Positions 27,006 to 35,700 of a DNA stretch of 64,000 nucleotides are shown here, in pieces; position 1 is the stretch's first letter, and each line of letters starts with the position of its first letter. The stretch comes from Streptomyces tanashiensis. GTDB taxonomy: Bacteria; Actinomycetota; Actinomycetes; Streptomycetales; Streptomycetaceae. The stretch is from NCBI RefSeq assembly GCF_014648895.1, contig NZ_BMRZ01000003.1:434001-498000 (forward strand), given 5' to 3'. The notes under the pieces were generated by a model. The model made no database searches and was not told the origin of the DNA. It was given only the letters and a program-made list of their open reading frames with translations. The translations under genes and the position numbers were made by a program.

Positions 27006-27291
27006 ATGTCACGTCCTTGGGTTCGGTTGTGATCGTTCCCGTCCACCAGCCTGGTTCTCCGCTTGCCTCCCAGGAGATCGTCAGCGGTCGGCCGGCCAGC
27101 TCCTCGGCCTTGCCGTGTGCGGCTGTCCGGGCCTCGTCGGGTTCGCTGTCGGCGCTGGGGTTGTCGAGGTAGCCGTCGACGATGGCGCCGGAGAAGTACA
27201 TGGCGTAGCGCCACACCTCAGGCGTGCGGTACAGAACGAACATCTGCGGTGTCCCGAACCCGTCCCGCCAGTGCTTTCGTCTGCGCTTCAT
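26986..27291 (-). CDS. Hypothetical protein, 101 aa
   Basis: Not recognised. The protein begins with a basic stretch (KRRRKHWRDGFGTPQM) and contains two Trp-rich segments (TPEVWRYAMYFSGAIVDGYL and ISWEASGEPGWWTGTI), which suggest a small beta-rich soluble fold. It reads towards the small membrane protein gene and overlaps its end by 20 bases. No operon partner is evident. Confidence 0.65.
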   Translation of the reverse strand: MKRRRKHWRDGFGTPQMFVLYRTPEVWRYAMYFSGAIVDGYLDNPSADSEPDEARTAAHGKAEELAGRPLTISWEASGEPGWWTGTITTEPKDVTFNSAAG

Positions 27292-27381
27292 GGCCGCACG
27301 GTAGCCGTGGTTTCCACGAGTCGCCCTTGTGTTTCGGCGTGGGTATCGTCCGAACCCGTCGATCAGCCGGGCGCAGGGTCT

Positions 27382-27900
27382 TCAGTGGCCCAAGGCTGCC
27401 TTCGCCGCCACGATGAGGACCACGAAGAGGAGGTTCACCAGGCCCTCGATGAGGGCTTGGGTGCGGGGTGCGCCGGCGTTCAAAGCTCCGAACATGGCCC
27501 AGGAGAACTGTTGCGCGCCCGCCACCGCCAGGGCGAGCCACTCCGCGCCGGCGGCGTCCAGGCCCAGGAGGGGGCTCACCGCCAGGGCCACCGCCGGCAG
27601 CGCGGCCGCCTCGATGATGGACAGCTCGTGGCGTGCTGCCCTTCGGACGTCTCCCCTGTCGAGGGTCCGGCCGACCAGTCGTTGCCCGGCGAGGTTCGCA
27701 TAGACGTGGGCGGCCCAGAAGACCACGCCCGTCACCAGAACCATCACGATGAGCTTGAGGCGCGGGAAGTCACCGACCGTGCCGGCCGTCGCGATCACCG
27801 AGGCCGCGAGGAGCGACCCGTAGACGGCTCCGGCGTGGTCTGTCTGCGATGCCGACCGGGTGTGGTCGGATCTGCGAGGCCATCGGAAGAGGCGGTGCAC
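27382..27900 (-). CDS. Four-segment membrane protein
   Basis: The 172-residue protein has four predicted membrane helices (AVYGSLLAASVIATAG, LIVMVLVTGVVFWAAHVY, AAALPAVALAVSPLLG, LVNLLFVVLIVAAKAALG). The loop between helices 2 and 3 is charged (RTLDRGDVRRAARHELSI). Similar small membrane proteins occur widely in Streptomyces without known function. The GTG at 27900 is the only start at the right distance. It precedes no gene on its own strand within 90 bases. Confidence 0.78.
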   Translation of the reverse strand: MHRLFRWPRRSDHTRSASQTDHAGAVYGSLLAASVIATAGTVGDFPRLKLIVMVLVTGVVFWAAHVYANLAGQRLVGRTLDRGDVRRAARHELSIIEAAALPAVALAVSPLLGLDAAGAEWLALAVAGAQQFSWAMFGALNAGAPRTQALIEGLVNLLFVVLIVAAKAALGH

Positions 27901-27968
27901 CCGCCCAACCTAGCGATCGAGGACCTCCCGCGGCCGTATCCCACGCGGAACGGCGCGGACGCGGGTGC

Positions 27969-28460
27969 TCAGGAAGGCATGGAGGAGACCTGCCATGCGA
28001 CCATGCCGGTCGCTCCCTTCGTCGGGTCGATGTCGATCGGCAGGCGCTCCGGGGCGTTCTCGACGCGCCGGTTCGTGGGGACCCCGTCGCACGGGACGGA
28101 TTCCGGTGCCTTGCCCGCGATGGCGACGTTCACCGTCCCCGTGCCGACGCACGCCACGGAGAGCTTGTACGTCTTTCCCTTCGTGAGGGAGGGGCGGCTG
28201 TGTACGCCTTCCTGGGCCCGCTCAAGGCCCGATTCCACGAATTCAGGGTCGTCGACCGAAATCCCTACGAGGGCCGCCTTGGCGCGCTCGCCCTGGCTTT
28301 CCTCGGTTTTCGCCGAGGAGGCCTCTCCCGCTGCCGAGCTCTTCTTGCCCGAGGGTGACGGAGGGGCCGATTGCGTGGCTCCGCCGCTGCAGCCGGCGGT
28401 CAGGAGAGTGGCGAGGGAAAGGACCGCCGCCGCGGTCAGTGGCTTGCGCAGTGCCGTCAT
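27969..28460 (-). CDS. Secreted lipoprotein, 163 aa
   Basis: The signal peptide and lipobox are clear (AAVLSLATLLTAGCSGG). A Ser/Ala/Lys linker leads to a small domain with two Cys (SVACVGTGTVNVAIAGKAP, VPCDGVPTNRRVENA) that are probably disulfide-bonded. The ATG at 28460 follows GGGGGAC by seven bases. The domain resembles the small beta-sandwich lipoproteins common in Streptomyces. No function can be assigned. Confidence 0.83.
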   Translation of the reverse strand: MTALRKPLTAAAVLSLATLLTAGCSGGATQSAPPSPSGKKSSAAGEASSAKTEESQGERAKAALVGISVDDPEFVESGLERAQEGVHSRPSLTKGKTYKLSVACVGTGTVNVAIAGKAPESVPCDGVPTNRRVENAPERLPIDIDPTKGATGMVAWQVSSMPS

Positions 28461-28711
28461 GAGTTCGTCCCCCAGTAGTGACGTCCGGCCTCCGAGGAGG
28501 ATGGGTCTGCGGTTCTCCTTCTCGGAGCCCCCCGTGGCGACCGTAGCTTTGCGCGCAGCGGGCGGGGAAGGGGAGAGTGTTCTTCTGAGCAAGAATTGAG
28601 GAAGATCGATTTCAGTCATCCGCTATGTCTACTGGCCGGAATCCGGTTCGTTTCCGGGGAGGCTTGTGGGCGGGTTACCGGGTCTCGGGACCCGTGTGAT
28701 CGGATGAGGGG

Positions 28712-29251
28712 ATGAGCACCCTGTACTTGTTCGCGAGCGCCGCCGAGCCCGTTTTTGATGTTGCCCGTGTCATCGAGGAGGCGCAGGCCGATGGGTGGGA
28801 CGTCTGCCTCGGGCTCACGCCCACGGCCGCACGCTGGCTCGCCGGGTCGCTCGACGGGCTTGCCGTGCTCACCGGGCATCCCGTGCGGTGGGACTACAGG
28901 CTGCCGGGCGAGCCGGACGTGTGGCCGGCGGCCTCGGCGGTCCTTGTCGCGCCGGCCACCTTCAACACGGTCAACCGGTGGGCGCTCGGGATCGCCGACA
29001 CGTTCGTCGTCGGTGTGGCCGCGGAGGGCATCGGCAAGGGGATCCCGATGGTGACGGTGCCGTGCGTGAACGCCGCCTACGCCCGGCACCCGCAGTTCGA
29101 GCGGTCCGTGGAGACGCTGCGCGGTGCCGGGGTCTCGGTGCTCTACGGCGAGGGCGGATTCGTACCGCACGAGCCGGGACAGGGAGACGCGGCTCTCTTC
29201 CCCTGGCGGCTCGCCCTCGATGCCGTGCGTGAGCGGGTCGCGGTCGGCTGA
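28712..29251 (+). CDS. Flavoprotein-family enzyme (PPC decarboxylase-like)
   Basis: The 179-residue protein shows the flavoprotein fold of phosphopantothenoylcysteine decarboxylase and lantibiotic decarboxylases. It opens with LYLFASAAEPVFDVARVI and carries the FMN-contact segment VLVAPATFNTVNRWALGIAD. The family name covers FMN-dependent cysteine decarboxylation, but the substrate here is unknown because the catalytic His of classical members is not evident. It stands alone between a lipoprotein and a small membrane protein. Confidence 0.88.
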   Translation: MSTLYLFASAAEPVFDVARVIEEAQADGWDVCLGLTPTAARWLAGSLDGLAVLTGHPVRWDYRLPGEPDVWPAASAVLVAPATFNTVNRWALGIADTFVVGVAAEGIGKGIPMVTVPCVNAAYARHPQFERSVETLRGAGVSVLYGEGGFVPHEPGQGDAALFPWRLALDAVRERVAVG

Positions 29252-29333
29252 GGGGAGGGGGCCGCACGGGCCGTCGCACAGGATTTCGGGCGATCGGGGC
29301 CTCAGGTGTCGTAGCCTGTGATCAGGTGGTGTC

Positions 29334-29807
29334 GTGGAAGCAATCATCGCCAGCGCCATGGCTGTTGTCGGGACCCTGCTCGGGTCGGGGATCACGCTCG
29401 CGTTCCAGCGGCGTACGGCCGACAGGGGGCATGAGTTCACGCGGGGGGAGAAGCTGCGGCAGGAGAGGCTGGACGCCTACACCGTCTATGCAGGCGCCCT
29501 GGTGAACTACCGTCGCTGCCTCATCCATCTGTGGTTCTGCGTCCATGAGTCGCCACCGCCCGAGCCGCCGGACGGCGTGCGGGTGCGTGCGTACGATCTG
29601 CGGTCCGCCGCTCAGGAAGCTCTCTTCCGGCTGCAGATGCTGACCGACGACGACGGGCTGAGCCGGAGCGGGGAGGTTCTTCTGGACGACGTGACGATGT
29701 TGCAGAAGGCGGGCAGTCGGGCCGAACTGGAGAGTCTTCGTGTGCGGACGCGGGACGACATCAGTGCTCTCGTCCGGGAGGCCAAGCGGCATCTCCGAGG
29801 CGGTTGA
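29334..29807 (+). CDS. Membrane-anchored hypothetical protein
   Basis: The 157-residue protein has an N-terminal membrane helix (IIASAMAVVGTLLGSGITLA), then a helical cytosolic part with charged heptads (TRGEKLRQERLDAYTVYAG, EALFRLQMLTDDDG). Such N-anchored helical proteins are frequent in actinobacteria. The GTG at 29334 begins the anchor. Its neighbour at 29853 is also a small membrane protein on the same strand, 45 bases downstream, so the two may form an operon. Confidence 0.75.
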   Translation: MEAIIASAMAVVGTLLGSGITLAFQRRTADRGHEFTRGEKLRQERLDAYTVYAGALVNYRRCLIHLWFCVHESPPPEPPDGVRVRAYDLRSAAQEALFRLQMLTDDDGLSRSGEVLLDDVTMLQKAGSRAELESLRVRTRDDISALVREAKRHLRGG

Positions 29808-29852
29808 CGGCGTGAGTTGACGTGGACTCGTCGTTGGCGGTGTACTCCCGGC

Positions 29853-30392
29853 ATGGCTGAGCTGGGGGACGCGCCCGAACCAGGGGCGCAGGGCGGCGAG
29901 ATGACGCCGCAGCGGTACATCGAGACCAGGCTCGCGCAGTACCAGGACTGGTACGACGGCAAGGCGACCCGGATGAAGGCGATGCATCTGCGGATGCGGA
30001 CCGTCTCCGTCGTCGGCGGGGCGCTGGTTCCGGTGTTCGTGAACCTGGACCTGGGGTTCGCGCGGGTCACCGCCACCGTGCTGAGCGTGGTGGTCGTCGC
30101 CGCCGTGTCGCTGGAGAGCGTGTACCGGTATCGGGAGCAGTGGAAGAACTACCGCTCCACCGAGCAGCTGCTCGGGCACGAGCGGGTCTACTTCGAGGCC
30201 AGGGTCGGGCCGTACCGCGACCTGGGCAAGCGTGAGGCGTTCTCCGTCCTCGTCGCCCGCGTCGAGAAGGCCATCGCGAACGAGAACTCCGCGACCCTCA
30301 ACGTCATGACCCTCGGCGGGCAGGTCACCAATGACCTGCAGCCGCACGGGGGCGGGGTTCCCGGCGCCCGGCAGGAGGCGGAAGCCTCCTGA
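29853..30392 (+). CDS. DUF4231 membrane protein
   Basis: The 179-residue protein matches DUF4231. It has the amphipathic entry MTPQRYIETRLAQYQDWYDG, then two membrane helices (VVGGALVPVFVNLDLGF and ATVLSVVVVAAVSLESVY), then the conserved YREQWKNYRSTEQLLGHERV. The family resembles SLATT proteins, proposed to form pores in stress or conflict systems. An in-frame ATG at 29901 could be the true start. No nucleotide-generating partner enzyme lies beside it. Confidence 0.85.
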   Translation: MAELGDAPEPGAQGGEMTPQRYIETRLAQYQDWYDGKATRMKAMHLRMRTVSVVGGALVPVFVNLDLGFARVTATVLSVVVVAAVSLESVYRYREQWKNYRSTEQLLGHERVYFEARVGPYRDLGKREAFSVLVARVEKAIANENSATLNVMTLGGQVTNDLQPHGGGVPGARQEAEAS

Positions 30393-30448
30393 GACCGCCT
30401 GCGGGCCCCGGGTCGCGGGGCCCACAGACCGTCAGACGACCTGCGGGG

Positions 30449-30898
30449 TCAGCACCACTTGTAGTCGACCCGGGTCGAGTTGTACGAGCACGTGTCGACG
30501 GTCGTGCCGTTCGACTTGCGCAGCTTCGCCGTGTCCCTGTCGTTGTTCCAGACGTACGCGGCACGGTTCTGGTACACGTTCGCGGCGGTGTTCGTGCCGC
30601 GGCCCGTGCGGACCGTCACGATCTTGCCCTTGCCGAGCGTGTAGTTGCCGAAGGTGTACTTGTGGTTGGCCGCGTCCGTCAGCGTCCAGCCCCGCAGGTT
30701 GACCGCCGCGCCGGTCGTGTTGCGTATCTGGACGTACTCGGCGTTCAGGCTGCCGTTGGAACGGTTGTCCGTGCCCGGGCTGTCGTAGTAGATCTTGTAC
30801 AGGTGGACCGAGCCGGCGGCCTGCGCCTGCGAAGGCAGCAGCAGGATGCCGGAGGCGGCGGCCGCGGTGACGGCCGCGAGCGTGCGTACGCGAAGCAT
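30449..30898 (-). CDS. Secreted lamin-tail-domain protein
   Basis: The 149-residue protein has a Sec signal peptide ending in SQAQAA, then a lamin-tail (LTD) immunoglobulin-like domain with the hallmark LNAEYVQIRNTTGAAVNLRGW and KYTFGNYTLGKGKIVTV. LTD proteins in Streptomyces are exported and may bind wall polymers or nucleic acid. Two Cys near the end (VDTCSYNSTRVDYKWC) could bridge. It is monocistronic and convergent with the DUF4231 gene. Confidence 0.9.
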   Translation of the reverse strand: MLRVRTLAAVTAAAASGILLLPSQAQAAGSVHLYKIYYDSPGTDNRSNGSLNAEYVQIRNTTGAAVNLRGWTLTDAANHKYTFGNYTLGKGKIVTVRTGRGTNTAANVYQNRAAYVWNNDRDTAKLRKSNGTTVDTCSYNSTRVDYKWC

Positions 30899-31027
30899 GA
30901 ATGTCCCTCAGTTCTCTGCCGGGCACCCGCCGATGGGGCCCGGCGAGCACACAGGATACGCACCAGTTCTTCACCTGTCCCCCACAAGTTCCGGCCAGTG
31001 GCCGCCGTCCCGGCCTAGACTCGGCGC

Positions 31028-31840
31028 ATGGGCAGCGCATCGCTGCGGATCACCGTCCTCGGATCCGCCACCCCCTTCCCCCGGCCGGGCAACGCCTGCT
31101 CCGGCTACCTCGTCGAGGGCGGCGGCGTCCGCCTCTGGGTGGACGCCGGCACCGGCACCCTCGCCGAGCTCCAGCGGTACGTGCCGCTCGGCGACGTCGA
31201 CGCCGTGTGGATCTCCCATCTGCACGCCGACCACAGCGCCGACCTGCTCACCGCCTACTACGGGCTGCTGTACGCGGGGCTCGACCTCCGGCTCCCCGTG
31301 CCCCTCTTCGGCCCGCCCGGCATCGCCGACCGGCTCGCCGCCTTCCTCACCAACGGACCCGACCGCAGCCCCGTCGAGAAGGCCTTCGGCGTGGAGGAGC
31401 TGCACGACGGGCATCTCGCTCGCGTCGGCGGGCTCACCCTCCGGTCCCGCGCCGTCGAGCACGGAGGGCTCCCCGCCTTCGCCCTGCGCGTGGAGGACGA
31501 GGAAGGTGCCTCGCTCGTGTACTCCGGAGACTGCGAGCCCTGCCCTCCGCTCGTCGAACTCGCCCTGGAGTGCGATCTGTTCGTCTGTGAGGCCGACGGC
31601 CCCGTGCCCGGCCACCATTCGGCGGCCCAGGCCGGACGGAGCGCCGCCGAGACCCGCGCCGGCCGCCTCGTCGTGACCCACGTCGGGCCCGGGACCAGCC
31701 CGGCCGACGCCGTCGCCCAGGCCGCCGCCGAGTTCCCCGGCGACGTCGTCCACGCCGACCCCGGGCTGCGGTTCGAGGCCGTCACGCGTCGAAGTCGTAC
31801 TCCAGGACGTACGACGACGAGTCCAGCGTCATCTCGTTGA
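31028..31840 (+). CDS. MBL-fold hydrolase, ribonuclease Z-like
   Basis: The 270-residue enzyme has the metallo-beta-lactamase motif SHLHADHSAD (about 63-70), further metal ligands in YSGDCEPC and the late His in VVTHVGPG. Its pattern (LGSATPFPRPGNACSGYLV at the start) is that of RNase Z/ElaC-like MBL enzymes; the substrate is uncertain. The 3' end overlaps the convergent GntR gene by 59 bases, and both tails look intact. Confidence 0.9.
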   Translation: MGSASLRITVLGSATPFPRPGNACSGYLVEGGGVRLWVDAGTGTLAELQRYVPLGDVDAVWISHLHADHSADLLTAYYGLLYAGLDLRLPVPLFGPPGIADRLAAFLTNGPDRSPVEKAFGVEELHDGHLARVGGLTLRSRAVEHGGLPAFALRVEDEEGASLVYSGDCEPCPPLVELALECDLFVCEADGPVPGHHSAAQAGRSAAETRAGRLVVTHVGPGTSPADAVAQAAAEFPGDVVHADPGLRFEAVTRRSRTPGRTTTSPASSR

Positions 31841-32540
31841 GCTCCACCGCCATCCCGGGCCCCGTGAAGGCCGTCCGCCCGATGAGCACCACCGGCGTCC
31901 CGAGCTCCAGGGAGAGCCGGTCCGACTCGTCCGCCGTCGGCATTCGGCAGCGGATCTCCTCCCGGAAACGCACCGGCCGGTGCCCCAGCTCCGTGAGCCG
32001 TGCGTAGGTGCCGCCGGGGCCCGTGTCCGGCTCGGTGATCGGCGTGCCCCGTACGAGCTCGGCGGAGAGGTACGACACGGAGAGCAGCACCGGCTTGGCG
32101 TCGAGGACGAAGCGGCGGCTCCGGACGCAGACGGGCGCCCCCGGCGCCAGGTTCAGCGCGCCCGCGACCCGGTCGCCGGCCTCCGTCTCGCCCACCTCGA
32201 TCTGGTCCACGACCAGCTCCCGGTCCTCGACGTCCGCCGACCAGACCGAGCGGCCGCTGCCCCACCGGTCCCCGGAGAGGCGCGGGATGCCGCGCCGGCG
32301 CAGCGGGCGGAACACCCGGACGAAGACCCCGGCGCCCTTGCGCGCCTCGGTGAGCCCTTCCGTACGCAGCACGGAGAGGGCCTGGCGGGCGGTCATGCGG
32401 GCCACGTCGTAGGTCGTCATGAGGTCGTTCTCGCCGGGGAGCCGATCGCCCGGCGCGAAGGCGCCCGACTGGATCGCGGTTCTCAACTCATCAGCGATGC
32501 GCTGGTACTTGGGCCGACGAGCGCTGTCCTGGTCAGTCAC
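31782..32540 (-). CDS. GntR-family regulator, HutC/UTRA type
   Basis: The 252-residue protein has a GntR winged helix (about 10-75; KYQRIADELRTAIQSGAFAP, RMTARQALSVLRTEG) and a UTRA ligand domain (from about 95; VCVRSRRFVLDAKPVLLSVS, ending LDSSSYVLEYDFDA). Such proteins respond to sugar phosphates or other small ligands. The GTG at 32540 follows GGGAGTGG and removes an unlikely N-terminal extension. No divergent target operon is evident. Confidence 0.93.
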   Translation of the reverse strand: MTDQDSARRPKYQRIADELRTAIQSGAFAPGDRLPGENDLMTTYDVARMTARQALSVLRTEGLTEARKGAGVFVRVFRPLRRRGIPRLSGDRWGSGRSVWSADVEDRELVVDQIEVGETEAGDRVAGALNLAPGAPVCVRSRRFVLDAKPVLLSVSYLSAELVRGTPITEPDTGPGGTYARLTELGHRPVRFREEIRCRMPTADESDRLSLELGTPVVLIGRTAFTGPGMAVELNEMTLDSSSYVLEYDFDA

Positions 32541-32727
32541 GGGTGGACCACTCCCTTCATCTGCGGGACACCCTACGGCGCACTCCTCGGCCCGGGAGCA
32601 CAGCTGTACGCCGTCCCGCCCGGTCGATCCATCCATCGGGGGACATCTCTAGAGATACGTTGACAGCGCGGGGTCGCCACGCTTCCCTGAGTGTCCCCAG
32701 ATTCAGGATTCGGGACGGAGGGGATGC

Positions 32728-32952
32728 GTGCAGCCACTGCCCGAGGTCGGTGACCTCGTCCGCGACACCGCCACGGGGCGGGTCGGTTTCTATGTGGAGA
32801 GCGTCTCCGGGCGCTTTCTGATCCGCGCCGTCCACGGCGGCGGCGAGTGGGAGGCCGAGCCCCTCGACGTCCAGCCCGCCACGCCCCTGCACGAGCTGCG
32901 CGCCCGCACCGCCGAGATCAACGCACGGAGCAGACGCGGTCTGGGTGGGTGA
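32728..32952 (+). CDS. Small conserved protein, 74 aa
   Basis: The protein is mainly beta, with the sequence VGDLVRDTATGRVGFYVESV followed by FLIRAVHGGGEWEA. It resembles small single-domain SH3-like proteins seen in Streptomyces. The GTG at 32728 follows GGAGGGGATGC. It is divergent from the GntR regulator and shares the 190-base region between them. No function is known. Confidence 0.75.
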   Translation: MQPLPEVGDLVRDTATGRVGFYVESVSGRFLIRAVHGGGEWEAEPLDVQPATPLHELRARTAEINARSRRGLGG

Positions 32953-32984
32953 GGCGGGTCGCGCTGACGGGGCGGGCTTCCGGG

Positions 32985-33135
32985 CCGGGCTCGCGTCGTA
33001 CGTCCGGGTCGGGCTCGCGTCGTGCTTCCGGACCTCCGGACGGTGGCCGCGTTGCGCTTCGGAGCCGGGCTCGCGTCGTGCTTCCGGGCCACGGCTGCCT
33101 CGCGCCTCCGTACCAGGTCCGCGTCGTGCTTCGGG
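32985..33135. repeat. Short direct repeats GGGCTCGCGTCGTGCTTCCG
   Basis: Four partly degenerate copies of the word GGCTCGCGTCGTGCTTCCGG lie at about 32985, 33009, 33065 and 33119. They fill the space between two small genes. They have no coding potential in a consistent frame and no dyad symmetry. They look like slippage-generated repeats. Confidence 0.6.
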
Positions 33136-33167
33136 CGGTTGTCAGTGGGGCGCGCCACACTGGAGGC

Positions 33168-33431
33168 ATGTGCCGCAGCATCAAGACGCTCCGCCCGCCC
33201 GCGCTGCCCGAGGAGGCGACCGAGGAGGACATCCGCGCCGCCGCCCTGCAGTTCGTCCGCAAGGTCTCCGGCTTCCGTGCGCCCGCCGCCCACAACCGCG
33301 AGGTCTTCGAGCGGGCCGTGGACGAGATCGCCGACGCGACCGCGAGACTCCTCGACGGCCTGGAGGTGCGCGGCGCGCACCCCGCCGCCGTCAGGACGCG
33401 GGCGCGGGAGCCGCAGCCGGACGCCGTATGA
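33168..33431 (+). CDS. DUF2277 protein
   Basis: The 87-residue protein matches DUF2277 almost end to end (MCRSIKTLRPPALPEEATEE, AALQFVRKVSGFRAPAAHN, AVDEIADATARLLDGLEVRG). These small helical proteins are widespread in actinobacteria and have no known role. The ATG at 33168 follows GGAGGC directly. Its end overlaps the convergent DedA gene by 41 bases. Confidence 0.92.
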   Translation: MCRSIKTLRPPALPEEATEEDIRAAALQFVRKVSGFRAPAAHNREVFERAVDEIADATARLLDGLEVRGAHPAAVRTRAREPQPDAV

Positions 33432-34020
33432 GGTACGCGGCGAGGCCGCCCGCGAGGAAGAGCGCGAGGGTCGACACCCCCGCGCTGAACCAGGTCGCGC
33501 CCAGCCACTGACCGCCCAGCCAGCCGAGCCCGACGCTGTACGAGGCCCAGGTCACGCCCGCCAGTGCCGACCACGGCAGGAACTCCTCGGCCCGCCGCTT
33601 CGCCGCGCCCGCGCCCAGGGAGACGACCGAGCGGCCGGCCGGGGCGAAGCGCGCGAGCACCACGAGCAGGCCGCCGCCCCGTGCGAGCGCGGTGCCGAGA
33701 CGTTCCTGCGCCAGCGAGAGGCGGCGTGACCGCGCTATCGCCTTGTCGAGCCTGGCCCCGCCGCGCAGGGCCAGGCGGTACGCCAGGAAGTCGCCGAGCA
33801 CCGAGGCGGTGGCCGCGCAGAGGAGCAGGGGGAGGAGCGACGGCACGCCGGTGGAGGCCCCGGTGGCCGTGGCCGCCGCCGTGGCGGCGGTGATCACCAG
33901 GAAGCCGCTCGGCAGCACGGGCAGGAAGACGTCGAGCAGGATCGACGTCGCCACCACCGGATAGATCCATGGGCCGGCGGTGAGCGACCGCAGCGAGCCC
34001 AGGCTGTCGAGCAGATTCAC
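33391..34020 (-). CDS. DedA/SNARE-associated (VTT) membrane protein
   Basis: The 209-residue protein has four to five membrane helices and the DedA core: LPSGFLVITAATAAA, ASVLGDFLAYRLALRGG, the re-entrant motif VVLARFAPAGRSVVSLGAGA and FLPWSALAGVTWASY. DedA proteins act as lipid carriers or scramblases in envelope homeostasis. The GTG at 34020 (VNLLDSLGSLRSL) begins the usual short leader. The gene is preceded by a GC-rich tandem repeat region. Confidence 0.9.
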   Translation of the reverse strand: MNLLDSLGSLRSLTAGPWIYPVVATSILLDVFLPVLPSGFLVITAATAAATATGASTGVPSLLPLLLCAATASVLGDFLAYRLALRGGARLDKAIARSRRLSLAQERLGTALARGGGLLVVLARFAPAGRSVVSLGAGAAKRRAEEFLPWSALAGVTWASYSVGLGWLGGQWLGATWFSAGVSTLALFLAGGLAAYLIRRPAAAPAPAS

Positions 34021-34391
34021 AGGGCCAGAGCCTACGCGGGGGCGGGGGACCCACCGCCGGTGGGTGCCGGGAGACGGCCGCCGCGCGCCCGGGGGACGGA
34101 CCTGGACCCCGTCGGGGAGTCGGTCCGAGGGCGGGGCGCCACCGCCACGGAGAAGGATGGGAGTGGGTCCGAGGGCCGGGGCCTCACCCGTCCGAGGGCC
34201 GGGCCCGCCCGCTCCGAGGGCCGGGGCCAGCCCCTCCGAGGGCCGGGCCCCCACCCCCTCCGAGGGCCGGGCCCCCACCCCCTCCGAGGGCCGGGCCTCC
34301 GCCCCCTCCGCGGGCTCGGCTCGCCCCCTCACGGAGAAGGGCCGGAAACCGTGCTGCGGTTTCCGGCCCCTTCCGGTATTCGGCTCGTGCG
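34021..34391. repeat. Intergenic tandem repeat with TCCGAGGGCC core
   Basis: This 371-base stretch has no gene. It contains about seven copies of a 22-24-base GC-rich unit with core TCCGAGGGCC, beginning at 34168, 34191, 34213, 34235, 34259 and 34283, plus a degenerate copy near 34306. The terminator of the DoxX gene lies at 34339-34369. The unit is not a self-complementary hairpin over its full length. Confidence 0.75.
34339..34369 (-). terminator. Terminator downstream of the DoxX gene
   Basis: GGGCCGGAAACCG (34339-34351) pairs perfectly with CGGTTTCCGGCCC (34357-34369) around TGCTG. It lies 23 bases beyond the leftward DoxX stop. Confidence 0.8.
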
Positions 34392-34862
34392 TCAGGCCGC
34401 GACCGGCGTGCCCCGCTCCTCGCGGGCCTTCGCGTCCGTGGCCTCTCCGGCGCCGAAGAGCCGGTCGAGGGCCAGCGCGCCCGGGCCCGTGAACACGAGC
34501 AGCGCGAAGGCCCAGCAGAACATGGCCGCGCTCTCGCCGCCGTTCTGGAGCGGGAAGAGCGATTCCGGCTGGTGGACCTTGAAGTACGCGTACGCCATCG
34601 AGCCCGAGGCGAGGAAGGCGGCGCTCCGGGTGCCGAGCCCGGCCAGGACCAGGACGCCTGCGCCGAGCTGGATGACGGCGGCGTACCAGCCCGGCCAGGT
34701 GCCGGCCGGTATCGCGCTGCCGCCGAGGAGGCCGAAGAGCGAGGCGGCGCCGTGGCAGGCGAAGAGCAGGCCGACCACGATGCGGAAGAGGCCGAGAGCG
34801 TAGGGCTGGGCCTGGTTCAGGCGGGCGGTGAGGCTTGCGGGGGTGGTGTTCTGCGCGGTCAT
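34392..34862 (-). CDS. DoxX-family membrane protein
   Basis: The 156-residue protein has four membrane helices and DoxX signatures: ALGLFRIVVGLLFACHGAAS, GGSAIPAGTWPGWYAAVIQL and AAFLASGSMAYAYFKVHQPE. The family includes quinol- or thiol-linked membrane oxidoreductase subunits, but this protein's redox partner is unknown. A strong perfect hairpin follows the gene, so it is transcribed alone. Confidence 0.92.
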   Translation of the reverse strand: MTAQNTTPASLTARLNQAQPYALGLFRIVVGLLFACHGAASLFGLLGGSAIPAGTWPGWYAAVIQLGAGVLVLAGLGTRSAAFLASGSMAYAYFKVHQPESLFPLQNGGESAAMFCWAFALLVFTGPGALALDRLFGAGEATDAKAREERGTPVAA

Positions 34863-35049
34863 GGGGGTGGGACTCCTTCGGCCTGGCCCCGTCCGTGGGG
34901 AACGGGGCGTGGGGGACGGAAACCGATGAGGCCGTAAGGTTAGGCACCCCTCACTAGTACTTGCAAGTTCAACATTCGGTCATCGGGGAGTCTGTGTCGA
35001 GGCTCACTCCCCGACGACCGTCGCTGACGCGGGCTCAGTGGGCGGGCGG

Positions 35050-35700
35050 TCAGCAGCCGTTGAGGACGGACTGGAGGGCGCTCTTCTCGGCGGAGTCGAC
35101 GCTGAGGTTCCAGTAGTACTTCACGTGCACCCAGGCCCGGACGTACGTGCAGCGGTAGGCGGTCCGGGAGGGCAGCCACTTCGCCGGGTCCAGGTCGCCC
35201 TTGGCCTGGTTCACGTTGTCTGTGACGGCTATGAGCTGCGGCCGGGTGAGGTCGTTCGCGAAGGACTGGCGCTGGGCGGTGGTCCAGGAGTTCGCGCCCG
35301 AGCGCCAGGCCTCGGCGAGCGGGACCATGTGGTCGATGTCGAGGTCGGACGCGACGGTCCAGGTGGCGCCGTCGTACTCGGAGTACCAGCTGCCGCTGGT
35401 CGCGGCACAGCTGGAGTCGGTGACGACGTTCACGCCGTCGCGCTTGAGGACGGTCTCACGCGTGTTGCAGGTGCCGGACTGGGTGATCCAGTGCGGGAAG
35501 AGGTCCCGGCTGTAACCCGAGGTGGAACCCTCCGCCTTGACCGTGAGGGCGGCCAGGTAGGTGCGGGCGGTCGCGGCGCTGACCGGGGTCGGCATGGCGG
35601 CCTGCGCGGCCGGGGCCGCGGCGAGGAGGCCGGTGACGGTGAGGGCGGCGGAGGTGGCGAGCACGGCGAGTCGACGCGCGTAGATCATGCCGACGGGCAT
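35050..35700 (-). CDS. Secreted HNH nuclease (DUF1524 type)
   Basis: The 216-residue exported protein has a signal peptide ending near AAPAAQAA and an HNH/DUF1524 domain with the catalytic DLDIDHMVPLAEAWRSGA, then NVNQAKGDLDPAKW. Four Cys probably form two disulfides. Such enzymes are extracellular nucleases that release phosphate and nucleotides. The ATG at 35700 has AAGGGAG upstream; the later ATG at 35688 is less well placed. Confidence 0.93.
   Translation of the reverse strand: MPVGMIYARRLAVLATSAALTVTGLLAAAPAAQAAMPTPVSAATARTYLAALTVKAEGSTSGYSRDLFPHWITQSGTCNTRETVLKRDGVNVVTDSSCAATSGSWYSEYDGATWTVASDLDIDHMVPLAEAWRSGANSWTTAQRQSFANDLTRPQLIAVTDNVNQAKGDLDPAKWLPSRTAYRCTYVRAWVHVKYYWNLSVDSAEKSALQSVLNGC

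Noticed and set aside
34160..34310. CRISPR-like array
   Set aside because: The units are contiguous and vary by 1-2 bases in length, with no unique spacers of 30 bases or more and no cas genes.
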